NCBI GenBank assembly: GCA_902559035.1
Contig: CACEGG010000002.1
Coordinates: forward strand, 115,846 to 179,845
Length of the DNA: 64,000 nt
Direction: 5' to 3'
Source of the DNA: an uncultured Bacteroidota bacterium
Lineage (GTDB): Bacteria; Bacteroidota; Bacteroidia; Flavobacteriales; Flavobacteriaceae
The notes beneath the pieces were generated by a model. The model searched no databases and was not told the DNA's origin. It saw only the letters and a program-made list of their open reading frames with translations. The position numbers were made by a program, and so were the translations under genes. Below, piece after piece: positions 55,195 to 64,000 of the stretch (the first letter of the stretch is position 1; the number at the start of each line of letters is the position of its first letter).

Positions 55195-56169
55195 TTAGGA
55201 AAGTAATTTTATTGCATCTTTTGCAAAGTAAGATGCTATCATTGTAGCACCAGCTCTTTTCATTGAAATAAGTTGCTCTAACATAACTTTATCGTGATCG
55301 AGCCATCCTTTTTGAGCTGCAGCTTTGAGCATAGAATATTCTCCGCTGACTTGATAAATCGCAATTGGTGAATTAAGGCTGTTTTTTAAATCTCTTAAAA
55401 TGTCTAAGTAGGAGATACCAGGCTTTACCATTATAATATCAGCTCCTTCCTCGATATCTGCTTTTGCTTCACTCACAGAGTCAAATTTATTAGCAAAGTC
55501 CATCTGATATGTTTCTTTATCTCCAAACCCTGGCTTAGTTTCTAACGCATCTCTAAATGGACCGTAAAAATTTGAGGCATATTTAACAGCATAGCTCATA
55601 ATTCCCGTGTGGTGAAATCCATTTTTTTCAAGAGTATTTCTAATGGATAAAACTCTTCCATCCATCATATCACTAGGAGCAACAACATCAGCACCAGCTT
55701 CGGCATGAGATAAGGCCATCCTAGATAATATTTCATTTGTTTTATCATTAATGATTTCATTATTCTCAACAACTCCATCATGTCCAAAATTTGAATAAGG
55801 ATCTAGAGCAACATCTGTCATAATAGTAATTTCTGGAACGCAATCTTTGATTTCTTTTATTCCTCTTTGCATTAAACCAGCATTATTAAGAGCTTCAGTT
55901 CCATAATTATCTTTTAGGCTTTCAGGTACTTTCGCAAATAAAAGAACTGCTTGAACACCCAAACTCCACAGCTGTTTGACTTCTTTGCTGATATTATCTA
56001 AACTAAACCTATAATAATTTGGCATTGATGGAATTTCATCCTTTATATTTTTACCCTCAACTAAAAAAAGAGGAACAATAAAATCATGAGGGTGAATGGT
56101 CGTTTCTCTCACCAAATTTCTTAAAGATTTTTTTGATCTTAATCTGCGATTTCTTTTTAATGGATACAT
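55195..56169 (-). CDS. hemB: Delta-aminolevulinic acid dehydratase (porphobilinogen synthase)
   Basis: Condenses two 5-aminolevulinate to porphobilinogen. It has 324 residues. The metal site reads DVALDPYSNFGHDG (119-132): aspartates and alanine replace the zinc cysteines, so this is the magnesium-type enzyme. The Schiff-base lysine motif MVKPGISYLDI follows, near residue 249. It is the last gene of the minus-strand haem run and lies 10 bases after hemF. Confidence 0.96.
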   Translation of the reverse strand: MYPLKRNRRLRSKKSLRNLVRETTIHPHDFIVPLFLVEGKNIKDEIPSMPNYYRFSLDNISKEVKQLWSLGVQAVLLFAKVPESLKDNYGTEALNNAGLMQRGIKEIKDCVPEITIMTDVALDPYSNFGHDGVVENNEIINDKTNEILSRMALSHAEAGADVVAPSDMMDGRVLSIRNTLEKNGFHHTGIMSYAVKYASNFYGPFRDALETKPGFGDKETYQMDFANKFDSVSEAKADIEEGADIIMVKPGISYLDILRDLKNSLNSPIAIYQVSGEYSMLKAAAQKGWLDHDKVMLEQLISMKRAGATMIASYFAKDAIKLLS

Positions 56170-56179
56170 AACTTATATT

Positions 56180-57082
56180 TTAAGCCCAATCTTTTGGGAA
56201 TTGTAATATTTTTAATAGAGAATTTTCTTCACTGTCTTTTTCAGGAAGATGATTATATTCCCATTTTACTTTAGGAGGCATACTAATCAGAATGCTTTCG
56301 ATTCTACCGTTTGTTTTTAAACCAAATAACGTTCCTTTGTCATGAAGAAGATTAAATTCAACATATCTGCCTCTTCTGATATGTTGCCAATTAATATTTG
56401 ATTCATTGAAAGGCATATTTTTTCTTTTTTCAACTATTGGTAAATAAGATGTCTTTATACATTGTCCCATTTCTTTAATAAATGACAGCCATCTTTCGTT
56501 AGTCATAAGTTTATTTTCTCTGCAGTAATCAAAAAACACTCCGCCAACTCCCCGAGCTTCATTTCTATGACTGTTCCAAAAGTAATTATCACATTTCTTT
56601 TTATAATCTTCATAAAAATTTGAATCGTAATTATCGCATGTGTTTTTGCATGTCTTGTGAAAATGAATAACATCATTTTCAAATAAATAATAGGGAGTTA
56701 AGTCTAGACCTCCTCCAAACCAAGAATCTTTTAATTCATCTTTTTCATATAATTCAAAGTATCTTAAATTTGCATGGAACGTTGGAACCATGGGGTTTTT
56801 TGGATGAATTACAATACTTATTCCACAAGCAAAAAACTCTGAATTAGTTACTTTTAACATTTTAGACATAGAATCTGGTAGCTGCCCATGAACTTTAGAA
56901 ACATTTACTCCTCCTTTTTCAAATACGTCCCCGTTTTCAATTACCATAGTCAGCCCACCACCACCTTTTTCCCTATTCCAATGTTCACTTTTAAATTTTT
57001 CTTTTCCATCAATTATTTCAAGTGAAGAGGTTATATCTTTCTGTAGATTATCTATAAAATTTGAAAATTTTTTTTTAATCAT
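56180..57082 (-). CDS. hemF: Oxygen-dependent coproporphyrinogen III oxidase
   Basis: Converts coproporphyrinogen III to protoporphyrinogen IX with O2. It has 300 residues. [55 protein letters not shown] and LMSMPP-like [13 protein letters not shown] are family hallmarks. Use of HemF indicates an aerobic route; no hemN is in the window. It overlaps the hemE end by 8 bases. Confidence 0.96.
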   Translation of the reverse strand: MIKKKFSNFIDNLQKDITSSLEIIDGKEKFKSEHWNREKGGGGLTMVIENGDVFEKGGVNVSKVHGQLPDSMSKMLKVTNSEFFACGISIVIHPKNPMVPTFHANLRYFELYEKDELKDSWFGGGLDLTPYYLFENDVIHFHKTCKNTCDNYDSNFYEDYKKKCDNYFWNSHRNEARGVGGVFFDYCRENKLMTNERWLSFIKEMGQCIKTSYLPIVEKRKNMPFNESNINWQHIRRGRYVEFNLLHDKGTLFGLKTNGRIESILISMPPKVKWEYNHLPEKDSEENSLLKILQFPKDWA

Positions 57083-58106
57083 TAGAGAAACTTTTAATTG
57101 TGTCTACAAATACTTTTACATTATCAACAGGTGTATTAGGTAAAATACCATGACCTAAATTTGCTATGTATTTTTGATTACCAAATTCGTTTAGCATTTC
57201 TTTGGTTAGCTTAATCAATTCATTTTTTGGCGAAAAAAGTCTAGAAGGGTCCATATTGCCTTGAAGAGTAATATTATTCCCTGACAAATACCTTGCATTC
57301 CTTGCTGAACACGACCAGTCAATTCCTAATCCGGAAGCTCCTATTTTTGAATAGGAATTTATCGCATGCCAGCAACCCTTAGGGTATATAATAATGGGTT
57401 TTAATGCCTTTAAAGCATCATTAATTTTTTTTATGTAGGGGAAGGAAAAAATATTATAGTCAGTATGTGAAAGAACTCCACCCCATGAATCAAAAATTTG
57501 AACCGCATCAACTCCAGCTTCAATTTTCTTTTTTAAATATTCAATAGTTATGTGGGTAATCTTTTCTAATAACATGTGGGCAAGTTCGGGATTTTCAAAA
57601 CAAAAACTTTTAGCTATATCAAATGTTTTAGATCCACTCCCTTGAACCATGTAGCATAAAATTGTCCATGGAGAACCGGCAAAACCTATCAAAGGGATAT
57701 GCTCTGGAAGCTCTTTTTTAGTCATTTTTACCGCCCTAAAAACATAATCCAATTTTTCTTCAACATTGCTTGTGTTTAGTCCTAATACATCAGATTTTTT
57801 TCTAACAGGGAATTCTATGAATGGACCAAAATTATTTTTCATTTCTACATTTACACCCATTGCTTGAGGAATAACAAGAATATCACTAAAAATTATTGCA
57901 GCATCTAAACCAATCTGTTTAATTGGCATTAATGTGATTTCTGTTGCAAGCTCAGGTGTTTGACATCTAGTAAAAAAATCATACTTATTTTTTAGTGTCA
58001 TAAAATCAGGCAAATACCTTCCAGCTTGTCTCATAATCCATACAGGAGGCCTGTCAACAGGAAGGCCCTGTAATGCTCTTAAAAATAAAGGGGTGTTATC
58101 ATTCAT
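57075..58106 (-). CDS. hemE: Uroporphyrinogen decarboxylase
   Basis: Removes four carboxyl groups from uroporphyrinogen III. From the ATG at 58106 it has 343 residues; a TTG start at 58133 would add nine residues and is not favoured. [53 protein letters not shown] (core GFAGSPWT), IFDSWGG and [11 protein letters not shown] are present. It overlaps hemD by 8 and hemF by 8 bases. Confidence 0.95.
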   Translation of the reverse strand: MNDNTPLFLRALQGLPVDRPPVWIMRQAGRYLPDFMTLKNKYDFFTRCQTPELATEITLMPIKQIGLDAAIIFSDILVIPQAMGVNVEMKNNFGPFIEFPVRKKSDVLGLNTSNVEEKLDYVFRAVKMTKKELPEHIPLIGFAGSPWTILCYMVQGSGSKTFDIAKSFCFENPELAHMLLEKITHITIEYLKKKIEAGVDAVQIFDSWGGVLSHTDYNIFSFPYIKKINDALKALKPIIIYPKGCWHAINSYSKIGASGLGIDWSCSARNARYLSGNNITLQGNMDPSRLFSPKNELIKLTKEMLNEFGNQKYIANLGHGILPNTPVDNVKVFVDTIKSFSND

Positions 58107-58767
58107 TTGCAAATAATTTAATGGTTTTATCAATTACATGTTTAATTGATGGTGTTTTACAGCTTAACACATTTGAAGAGTAATTTTTTGCATAACTAGC
58201 TGTCGTCTCACCAATGCAAATACAATGGGAACTGCCTAGTGTGTTGTTTTTTAAAAAACTTTTTATTCCACTAGGACTGTAAAACATGATTGCTTCAAAT
58301 CTATCTTTCAATACTACAGAACTGGGCTTGTTATTATAAACAGCAATTTCTTTTAAATCAATTTTTTCTTTTTTAAAAAAAGCGGTAAAATCATCATTTT
58401 TTATGTTACTTCTGCAAAAAAGAAATTTTTCATTTTTTGCTTTTTTTGAAATAAAATTTGCCAATTTTGATGAGTTTTTAAGGTTTTTTTCTACTTTTTG
58501 ACCATGTTTTGATAAAATTGACTTTGTATTTTCACCTACACAATAAATTTTATTAAAGATCAAGTTAATATTTTTTGAAATTGAAAAAACAGCATTAACA
58601 GCATTTTGACTCGTAAAAATCCAGCTCCCATTATGCTCCGGTAATTCGAAATTTAATGAGCTTATTTTTATAAAATCATGTTCAAATAAATCAAACTTTT
58701 TGTCATCAAACATTTCTCTTAGGTTCTTGTTTAATATTTTTGTGGAAAGAATTTTAATTTTTTTCAC
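58099..58767 (-). CDS. hemD: Uroporphyrinogen-III synthase
   Basis: Cyclises and inverts ring D of hydroxymethylbilane. It has 222 residues. The family is poorly conserved; recognised by [35 protein letters not shown] and [13 protein letters not shown], and by position between hemC and hemE. The start is GTG, overlapping the hemC stop as GTGA. Confidence 0.9.
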   Translation of the reverse strand: MKKIKILSTKILNKNLREMFDDKKFDLFEHDFIKISSLNFELPEHNGSWIFTSQNAVNAVFSISKNINLIFNKIYCVGENTKSILSKHGQKVEKNLKNSSKLANFISKKAKNEKFLFCRSNIKNDDFTAFFKKEKIDLKEIAVYNNKPSSVVLKDRFEAIMFYSPSGIKSFLKNNTLGSSHCICIGETTASYAKNYSSNVLSCKTPSIKHVIDKTIKLFANE

Positions 58768-59672
58768 CTTTCATCTTTTAATTCATCAAGTATTTTTTCT
58801 CCACCCTCAAGCATTAATTGATAATATATTTTTTCAAAAGCATGTTCATCAGTTGTTTCGTATTCTTGAAAAACGGTTGCTGATTTTTTGCTATTTAAAG
58901 AAGTTATATTGACCTTAAAGTTAAGTTTGTCATCATTAATAAATGCATATGCTGAAATTGGGACTGAACAACCTCCGTTCATTAACTTTAGAAACCTTCT
59001 TTCTTGAGTAACACACCAATATGTTTTTTTACAATTGATAGATTTTAATAATTTATTGATTACCAAATCGTTAGACCTAGTTGCCACCCCAACTACACCT
59101 TGAGCAGCTGAAGGGACCATCCATTCTATTAATTCAAAATGTTTTGGATTAATTGACAATCTATCAAGTCCAGCTTTAGCAAATATTGCCCCATCCCATT
59201 CATTGTTTTTTAATTTGTTAATTCTTGTTCCTACATTTCCTCTGAGAGAAACAATTTCATGCCCGGGATACTTTTTAAGCCACTGAGTTTTTCTCCTAAT
59301 ACTGCTAGTGGCTATAGTAAGTTTTTTTTCCAGATTAACTGATTTGTTTTTATAAACAACAACATCGTTTGGATCAGCTCTTTCGAAAACACATTGAATA
59401 GTTAAACCAGAAGCCATATTTATTGGAACATCTTTTAAGCTATGGACTGCGATGTCAATACGATTATTTAATAATGCTTGGTCTAAATTTTTAGTAAAAA
59501 TTCCGCTTACTCCAAAATCATATAATGGAGTAATTTGATTAATATCACCCTCAGATTTTATTTTGATTATTTCACAATTAATACCTAGATCTTGGAGTTT
59601 TTTTTTTGTATAGTTTGCTTGCCATACAGCAAGCTCACTTTCTCTAGTACCAATTCTAATTTTAGTAATCAT
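58764..59672 (-). CDS. hemC: Porphobilinogen deaminase (hydroxymethylbilane synthase)
   Basis: Polymerises four porphobilinogens. It has 302 residues. The dipyrromethane cofactor cysteine is Cys235 in NGGCSVPISA. IRIGTRESELAVWQA, DIAVHSLKDVP, ATSSIRRKTQ and SLRGNVGTRINKL are family motifs. It overlaps hemA by 11 bases and hemD by 4. Confidence 0.96.
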   Translation of the reverse strand: MITKIRIGTRESELAVWQANYTKKKLQDLGINCEIIKIKSEGDINQITPLYDFGVSGIFTKNLDQALLNNRIDIAVHSLKDVPINMASGLTIQCVFERADPNDVVVYKNKSVNLEKKLTIATSSIRRKTQWLKKYPGHEIVSLRGNVGTRINKLKNNEWDGAIFAKAGLDRLSINPKHFELIEWMVPSAAQGVVGVATRSNDLVINKLLKSINCKKTYWCVTQERRFLKLMNGGCSVPISAYAFINDDKLNFKVNITSLNSKKSATVFQEYETTDEHAFEKIYYQLMLEGGEKILDELKDER

Positions 59673-60897
59673 TGTGATCTAGTTGAAAAATTGTTTTGAT
59701 AGATTCCAATTCTTCTTCAAAATCATCACTATCTCTCAAATGATTAGCAACTTGATTTGTTATTTTTTGTATCAAATGTTCAGAGACTTCTTTAACACTA
59801 TCATCATTGAAAGAGGAGGTTTTTTTCTTAAGAAGTGAAATTTTCTGTTCTTGGATTTTCTTTAGTTTTACTTTTAGCGCATTAACGGTAGGGGCAAATT
59901 TTCTACTTTCAACCCATAAATAAAAATCCTCAATAATTTCATCGATTATAAGCTCAGCGTCTGGGATAAATGTTTTTCTATTTTCTAATGTTTCGTTCGT
60001 TACTTTTGACAAGTAGTCAATATCTAGCAGGTCTACATTTTCGTATTCATCTAATTTTTCTTCTACATTTTTAGGCACAGATAGGTCTAAAATTATCAAG
60101 GATTTAGATTTAGAGACCATGTCTTTTTTTATTGTAGGTGTATTGGCTGAGGTAGCTACAATTAATATATCAGAATTTAAAATTTGAGATTTAAGATTGG
60201 AAATATTCTCTACTAAAACTTCAAATTTACCAGCCACTAATTTAGCTTTATCTTCAGACCTGTTTATTAGAGTTATATGTTTATTGGAGGTGTGTTTCAC
60301 AAGATTTTCACAAGTATTTCTACCTATTTTCCCAGCTCCGAATAAAAGAATTTTTTTAGATTTTAAATCATCAACATTATCTAAAATATACCTTACAGCA
60401 GCATAGGAAACAGATGTCGCACCAGAAGATATTTTAGTTTCATTTTTAATTCTTTTGCTAGCATGTTTGACCATATTAAACAAACGTTCAAAGGATGAAT
60501 TAACTGCACCTAGCCTTTTTGATCTTAAAAAACTATTATTTAATTGAGCTATTATTTCAAAATCTCCAAGTATTTGACTGTCTAAACCTGTTCCCACTTT
60601 AAATATGTGTTTGACAGCATCTTCTCCTTTTATTATGTATCCATATTTTTTAAAATCTTTTATCGATCCATTTGAATATTTACAGAATAGTTCTGTAAGC
60701 AAATTAAAATCTTGGGACGAAGAATAAATTTCTACTCTGTTACAAGTCGAGTTTACAACTAAGGAATCAATACCAATTTTTAAAGAATGTTTAATGAGCT
60801 TTTGAGAGTTTTCTAAATTTAAATTAAATTTCCCTCTGGTAGATGTATCGGCATTTTGATAACTAATTCCAATAACGTTAAAAAAATGAGTCTTCAA
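59662..60897 (-). CDS. hemA: Glutamyl-tRNA reductase
   Basis: Reduces glutamyl-tRNA(Glu) to glutamate-1-semialdehyde, the first committed step of the C5 haem pathway. It has 411 residues. The nucleophile is Cys52 in VNSTCNRVEIY; GLDSQILGDFEIIAQ and the NADP-binding LLFGAGKIGRNT are present. The start is TTG, with an in-frame stop immediately upstream and no early Met, so TTG is strongly implied. It is the first gene of the hemA-C-D-E-F-B run and is divergent from the AraC regulator. Confidence 0.95.
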   Translation of the reverse strand: MKTHFFNVIGISYQNADTSTRGKFNLNLENSQKLIKHSLKIGIDSLVVNSTCNRVEIYSSSQDFNLLTELFCKYSNGSIKDFKKYGYIIKGEDAVKHIFKVGTGLDSQILGDFEIIAQLNNSFLRSKRLGAVNSSFERLFNMVKHASKRIKNETKISSGATSVSYAAVRYILDNVDDLKSKKILLFGAGKIGRNTCENLVKHTSNKHITLINRSEDKAKLVAGKFEVLVENISNLKSQILNSDILIVATSANTPTIKKDMVSKSKSLIILDLSVPKNVEEKLDEYENVDLLDIDYLSKVTNETLENRKTFIPDAELIIDEIIEDFYLWVESRKFAPTVNALKVKLKKIQEQKISLLKKKTSSFNDDSVKEVSEHLIQKITNQVANHLRDSDDFEEELESIKTIFQLDHNDY

Positions 60898-61032
60898 TTA
60901 ATCTGTTTTTTCAAGTGTAAAAATAATATTAGACTTAATTAAAAAATAACTCTTAAGGTTCTATTAATAACGCCATGAGTTTTTTAATAAAAACATCTAT
61001 AAAAATATCAACAAATTTCATATTTTTACAGA

Positions 61033-61051
61033 GATAATGATAATTGTATGC
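61033..61051. promoter_or_regulatory. Fur-box-like sequence in the hemA/araC gap
   Basis: GATAATGATAAT (61033-61044) equals the first 12 bases of the classical 19-bp Fur box; over all 19 positions 14 match. It lies 42 bases before the AraC ATG and 135 from hemA. Bacteroidota Fur sites are less well known, so this may be chance. Confidence 0.35.
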
Positions 61052-61057
61052 CAATTC

Positions 61058-61078
61058 AATTTAGAATGGTTCTAAATT
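61058..61078. promoter_or_regulatory. Perfect 9-bp inverted repeat before the AraC gene
   Basis: AATTTAGAA (61058-61066) and TTCTAAATT (61070-61078) are exact reverse complements around TGG. The dyad ends 15 bases before the AraC ATG (61094), a position where a bound repressor would block transcription. Elsewhere in this 196-base divergent gap I see only A/T-rich sequence and no clear TTG/TANNTTTG pair. Confidence 0.5.
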
Positions 61079-61093
61079 AAAAAAATATTTTTG

Positions 61094-61975
61094 ATGAATT
61101 TAAAAAATATCGCCAAAGGAACTACAGAAAGTTATAAAGTTGATGAGGGTATAATTTTACTCAAACAGTCTAATGATACCGATGTTGAATTAAATTATAA
61201 TTATAACATTGGTAAAGATTATATTCAATTTCATTTTTGTTTAAAAGGTTTTTCAAAATTTTTATTTAATAAGGGCTCATATGTTTTTAATGTTAAAAAT
61301 GAGAATTCCATTTTGCTTTATAACCCAGACAAAGAACTCCCAATTGATTTACTTTTAGACTCAAAAAGTCAGGTACTTTCTATTTTAATATCTATCAAAA
61401 AATTTCATGGACTGTTTTCAAATGAAGCAGATCAAATATCTTTTTTGAACAATGATAACATGGGTAACAAGCTATATAAAGAAAAAAATATTGGCCCAAT
61501 GATTGCAATAATCCTTAACCAAATGTATCAGCAATCTATGGATTTGACTATGTACAAACTCTACTTAAGAGGAAAAGTATTTGAACTGATGAGCTTGTAT
61601 TTTAGTAAAGACAAAGAAATGGACATCGAGCAATGTCCGTTTTTAGCTGATGATAATAATATTAAAAAAATTAAGTTAGCAAAAGAAATTATTATTTCCA
61701 GAATGATTGAACCACCAACCCTTATAGAACTTTCTAAAGAAGTTGATATTAGTTTAAAAAAACTCAAGCAGGGTTTTAAGCAAGTTTATGGATCTTCAGT
61801 TTTTTCTTTTTTGCTAGATTATAAAATGCAGGTTTCAAAAAGGTTACTTTCGACTGGAAATTATAATGTAAATGAAGTTGCTTTAAAAGTAGGATACAGC
61901 ACAGCTACTCATTTTATAAATGCCTTCAAGAAAAAGTTTGGAACTACACCCAAAAAATATTTAATGTCAATTTAA
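61094..61975 (+). CDS. AraC family transcriptional regulator
   Basis: A 293-residue regulator: an N-terminal sensing domain (about 1-180), a CPFLADD segment (about 183-189) typical of a PchR-like group, and a C-terminal AraC DNA-binding domain with two helix-turn-helix units (about 205-293; ELSKEVDISLKKLKQGFKQVYG and VNEVALKVGYSTATHFINAFKKKFG, each cut by the usual GY and F-K-K-x-F-G). ATG at 61094 is preferred over TTG at 61091. It is divergent from hemA and 3 bases upstream of hemH, so it is a good candidate regulator of haem synthesis; its effector is unknown. Confidence 0.9.
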   Translation: MNLKNIAKGTTESYKVDEGIILLKQSNDTDVELNYNYNIGKDYIQFHFCLKGFSKFLFNKGSYVFNVKNENSILLYNPDKELPIDLLLDSKSQVLSILISIKKFHGLFSNEADQISFLNNDNMGNKLYKEKNIGPMIAIILNQMYQQSMDLTMYKLYLRGKVFELMSLYFSKDKEMDIEQCPFLADDNNIKKIKLAKEIIISRMIEPPTLIELSKEVDISLKKLKQGFKQVYGSSVFSFLLDYKMQVSKRLLSTGNYNVNEVALKVGYSTATHFINAFKKKFGTTPKKYLMSI

Positions 61976-61978
61976 AAA

Positions 61979-62998
61979 ATGAAAGGAGCTCTACTCGTAA
62001 ATTTAGGTTCGCCTGATAGTACTGACACAAAAGATGTCAAAAAATATTTAAAACAATTCTTAATGGATGAAAGGGTTATTGATGAACCTCTCTGGTTAAG
62101 AACAATTTTAGTTAAAGGAATTATTTTAAATTTTCGACCAAAAAAATCAGCGAAAGCTTACAAAAAAATTTGGTGGGATGAAGGGTCCCCTCTTATTGTT
62201 TTATCGTATAGATTATTAAAAAAAGTTAGTTCTATGACTTCTATTCCAGTAGCACTTTCCATGAGATATGGAAACCCTTCAATTAAATCTGGAATCCAAG
62301 AACTTGTTGACAAAGGTGTAACAGAAATTCTATTAATCCCATTATATCCACAACATGCAATGGCCTCAACTGAAACGATCTTGGTTTTGGCAGAAAAAAT
62401 TAGAAATGAATTTTATCCTCAAGTTCAGTTCACTAACCTTCCGGCTTTTTACAATCATAAAGATTACATAAGAGTTCTTTCAAATTCAATTCAAAATCAC
62501 CTAAAGGACAAAAAGTGGGATCATATTCTTTTTTCATATCATGGGATTCCTGAAAGACATATAAGAAAATCTGATATTACTAAATCTCACTGTAAAATTG
62601 ACCAAAGTTGTTGTAAAACAAGCTCTCCTGCACATAAATATTGTTATAGGCATCAGTGTTATGAGACAACCAGGCAAGTGGCTGAGTATTTGGAACTTAA
62701 GGATGGATCTTATTCAAGTTCTTTCCAGTCTAGACTGGCAGGTCAACCTTGGTTAAAACCATATACTGATAAGGTTGTTGAAAATTTTGCTGAAACAGGA
62801 ATGAAAAACATGGCTATTGTTACTCCTGCATTTGTCTCGGATTGTTTAGAAACTTTGGAAGAAATTGCAATGGAAGCAAAGGAAGATTTTATTGAAAAGG
62901 GAGGAAATGAGTTTCATGTTGTACCTTGTTTGAATGACGATAAAGATTGGGTAAAAACCTTAAGTAGGTGGATAGATGAATGGGCAAATATTAATTAG
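61979..62998 (+). CDS. hemH: Ferrochelatase
   Basis: Inserts Fe2+ into protoporphyrin IX. It has 339 residues. LLVNLGSPDS, LSMRYGNPSI, the catalytic His188 in SYHGIPERHIRKSD and LETLEEIAMEA are present. Between His188 and residue 230 lies a Cys-rich stretch: Cys205, Cys211, Cys212, Cys222 and Cys227. This resembles the internal [2Fe-2S] segment reported for some bacterial ferrochelatases; whether a cluster forms here is unproven. It follows the AraC gene after 3 bases. Confidence 0.95.
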   Translation: MKGALLVNLGSPDSTDTKDVKKYLKQFLMDERVIDEPLWLRTILVKGIILNFRPKKSAKAYKKIWWDEGSPLIVLSYRLLKKVSSMTSIPVALSMRYGNPSIKSGIQELVDKGVTEILLIPLYPQHAMASTETILVLAEKIRNEFYPQVQFTNLPAFYNHKDYIRVLSNSIQNHLKDKKWDHILFSYHGIPERHIRKSDITKSHCKIDQSCCKTSSPAHKYCYRHQCYETTRQVAEYLELKDGSYSSSFQSRLAGQPWLKPYTDKVVENFAETGMKNMAIVTPAFVSDCLETLEEIAMEAKEDFIEKGGNEFHVVPCLNDDKDWVKTLSRWIDEWANIN

Positions 62999-63009
62999 AA
63001 TATAAAGTT

Positions 63010-63543
63010 TTGGAATATTATAACATTATAAAGTCACTTCATATTATTTTTGTAATAACCTGGTTTGCAGGACTTTTTTACATTCCAAGATTATTCATAT
63101 ACTACATTGATGCAACAAAAAAAACTTCTAAAGAAAGAAATATTTTAACAAATCAGTTTAGCATAATGATGAACCGATTATGGTATATTATAACATGGCC
63201 ATCTTCAATTCTTGCTCTTATATTTGGATTTTGGCTGTTGATTTTAGTTCCACAGTGGCTATACCAGAACTGGATGATTGCTAAATTGTTTTTTGTTTTA
63301 GCTCTAGTCATTTATCATTTAAAAACACATTTTATTTTAAAAGAATTACAACAAGGGATTGTAAACTATTCATCTGATTTTATGAGGATATGGAATGAAG
63401 TTACAAGTATTATTCTAGTGTCGATAGTTTTTTTAGTAGTTTTAAAAAATAACGTCAACTGGTTAAAATTCACTATTGGAACCATACTTTTTGTTCTGGT
63501 AATTTTGATTTTAATCAAATTATATAAAAGAATAAGAAATTGA
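63010..63543 (+). CDS. hemJ: Protoporphyrinogen IX oxidase, HemJ type (UPF0093)
   Basis: Membrane enzyme oxidising protoporphyrinogen IX to protoporphyrin IX. It has 177 residues and four or five membrane segments. The N-terminal motif SLHIIFVITWFAGLFYIPRL (with the conserved His11) and the central LKTHFIL are HemJ hallmarks. The start is TTG at 63010; no ATG occurs before the motif. Placed between hemH and a histidine kinase, it supplies the penultimate step missing from the hemACDEFB run. Confidence 0.92.
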   Translation: MEYYNIIKSLHIIFVITWFAGLFYIPRLFIYYIDATKKTSKERNILTNQFSIMMNRLWYIITWPSSILALIFGFWLLILVPQWLYQNWMIAKLFFVLALVIYHLKTHFILKELQQGIVNYSSDFMRIWNEVTSIILVSIVFLVVLKNNVNWLKFTIGTILFVLVILILIKLYKRIRN

Positions 63544-64000
63544 TAAGTAATATAAATTTCAATACAAATCTTTCACTAAGAGCTAGGATATTTTTAGCTA
63601 TGACTTTAATAGTTGTTGCAACATTTGTGTTAATTTCCGTAATCACTATTCCTCAATTTAAAACACAATCAGATAAATATCATTCTAAAAGATTGGAAAG
63701 AAAAGAGGCTCAAATCCAGAGGAGTATTGCTTATTTTTCTAAAGAAGCAGGTGAGAAGATAAATACCGAAGAGTTTGATTTGATTTTAGCTGAAAAAATT
63801 TATGAAGTTTCTGACGTACAAAGTGTTAAGTTTAGTATCTATGATATTGATGGCAAGCTTATTAACTCAACTTTACCCAAAAAAGAAATTAACACTATAA
63901 ACTCAGACCTTCTTAACAGAATACTCAATCAAAATGACTCCAAAATAATTGAGATCACACAAATGGACGATATTCAATATCGATCTTCCTATTCTTTAAT
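63540..64000 (+). CDS. Sensor histidine kinase, N-terminal part (cut by window end)
   Basis: An open frame continues past the window from a TTG at 63540 that overlaps the hemJ stop. The first 153 residues show a short cytoplasmic tail, LSLRARIFLAM, a membrane segment (about 18-36) and a periplasmic helical sensor region with RLERKEAQIQRSIAYF and SIYDIDGKLINSTLP. This matches flavobacterial two-component sensor kinases usually found after hemJ. Kinase domains are outside the window. It is not a complete gene here. Confidence 0.75.
   Translation, partial: MISNINFNTNLSLRARIFLAMTLIVVATFVLISVITIPQFKTQSDKYHSKRLERKEAQIQRSIAYFSKEAGEKINTEEFDLILAEKIYEVSDVQSVKFSIYDIDGKLINSTLPKKEINTINSDLLNRILNQNDSKIIEITQMDDIQYRSSYSL

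Noticed and set aside
61086-61093. TATTTTTG as the promoter of the AraC gene
   Set aside because: It is an exact -7 match but touches the start codon and has no TTG at a proper distance upstream.

Overview
The window looks like a chromosomal stretch from a member of the Bacteroidota, most likely a marine-type Flavobacteriaceae species. The DNA is AT-rich and very tightly packed: no gap between genes exceeds 200 bases and many neighbours overlap. Gene orders match those familiar from flavobacteria (DUF177-rpmF-fabH-accB-accC, recO-TonB receptor-ileS-dksA-like-lspA, moxR-DUF58-batABCDE). Starts lack clear Shine-Dalgarno sites. Where promoters can be seen they resemble the Bacteroidota form TTG / TANNTTTG. 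No tRNA, rRNA, CRISPR array, insertion sequence, phage gene or origin was recognised.

Layout: 1-6402 (+) end of an F1 ATP synthase operon (atpH partial, atpA, atpG), dut, a sugar nucleotidyltransferase, a DUF4292 lipoprotein and an EnvC-like protein. 6407-6994 (-) ribE. 7056-11834 (+) pdxA, DUF177, rpmF, fabH, accB, accC (fatty acid initiation). 11831-14584 (-) asd, alr, tdk. 14662-17021 (+) rsmI, recJ. 17072-25483 (-) TonB receptor, pgi, M23 peptidase, DUF3108 protein, uvrC. 25527-26416 (+) DUF3784-like membrane protein, 5-formyl-THF cyclo-ligase. 26398-37096 (-) lspA, dksA-like, ileS, second TonB receptor, recO, gdhA, metB-type enzyme, azurin. 37214-39958 (+) DUF1080 protein, yicC, gmk, nadD. 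40077-48878 (+) moxR/bat operon. 48858-49379 (-) cvpA. 49432-50851 (+) small conserved protein, pheS. 50843-60897 (-) gpsA, membrane protein, fused oligopeptide ABC ATPase, serine hydrolase, then hemB-F-E-D-C-A. 61094-64000 (+) AraC regulator, hemH, hemJ and the start of a sensor histidine kinase.

Functionally the window is mostly core metabolism. The most coherent unit is haem synthesis: two divergent gene sets (hemA-C-D-E-F-B and araC-hemH-hemJ) hold every step from glutamyl-tRNA to haem except glutamate-1-semialdehyde aminomutase. A palindrome and a Fur-like sequence lie in the gap between them. The bat operon is complete and carries an extra two-membrane-segment BatD-like protein.

I found no gene cluster that looks like a new defence, secretion or biosynthetic system. 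The most interesting signals are non-coding: a perfect 12-bp hairpin that pairs the dut start codon with the bases right after the atpG stop; a helically phased TTGCCATTTTT array before fabH; operator-like repeats before moxR, araC and a TonB receptor gene; and a strong terminator hairpin with no visible upstream gene.
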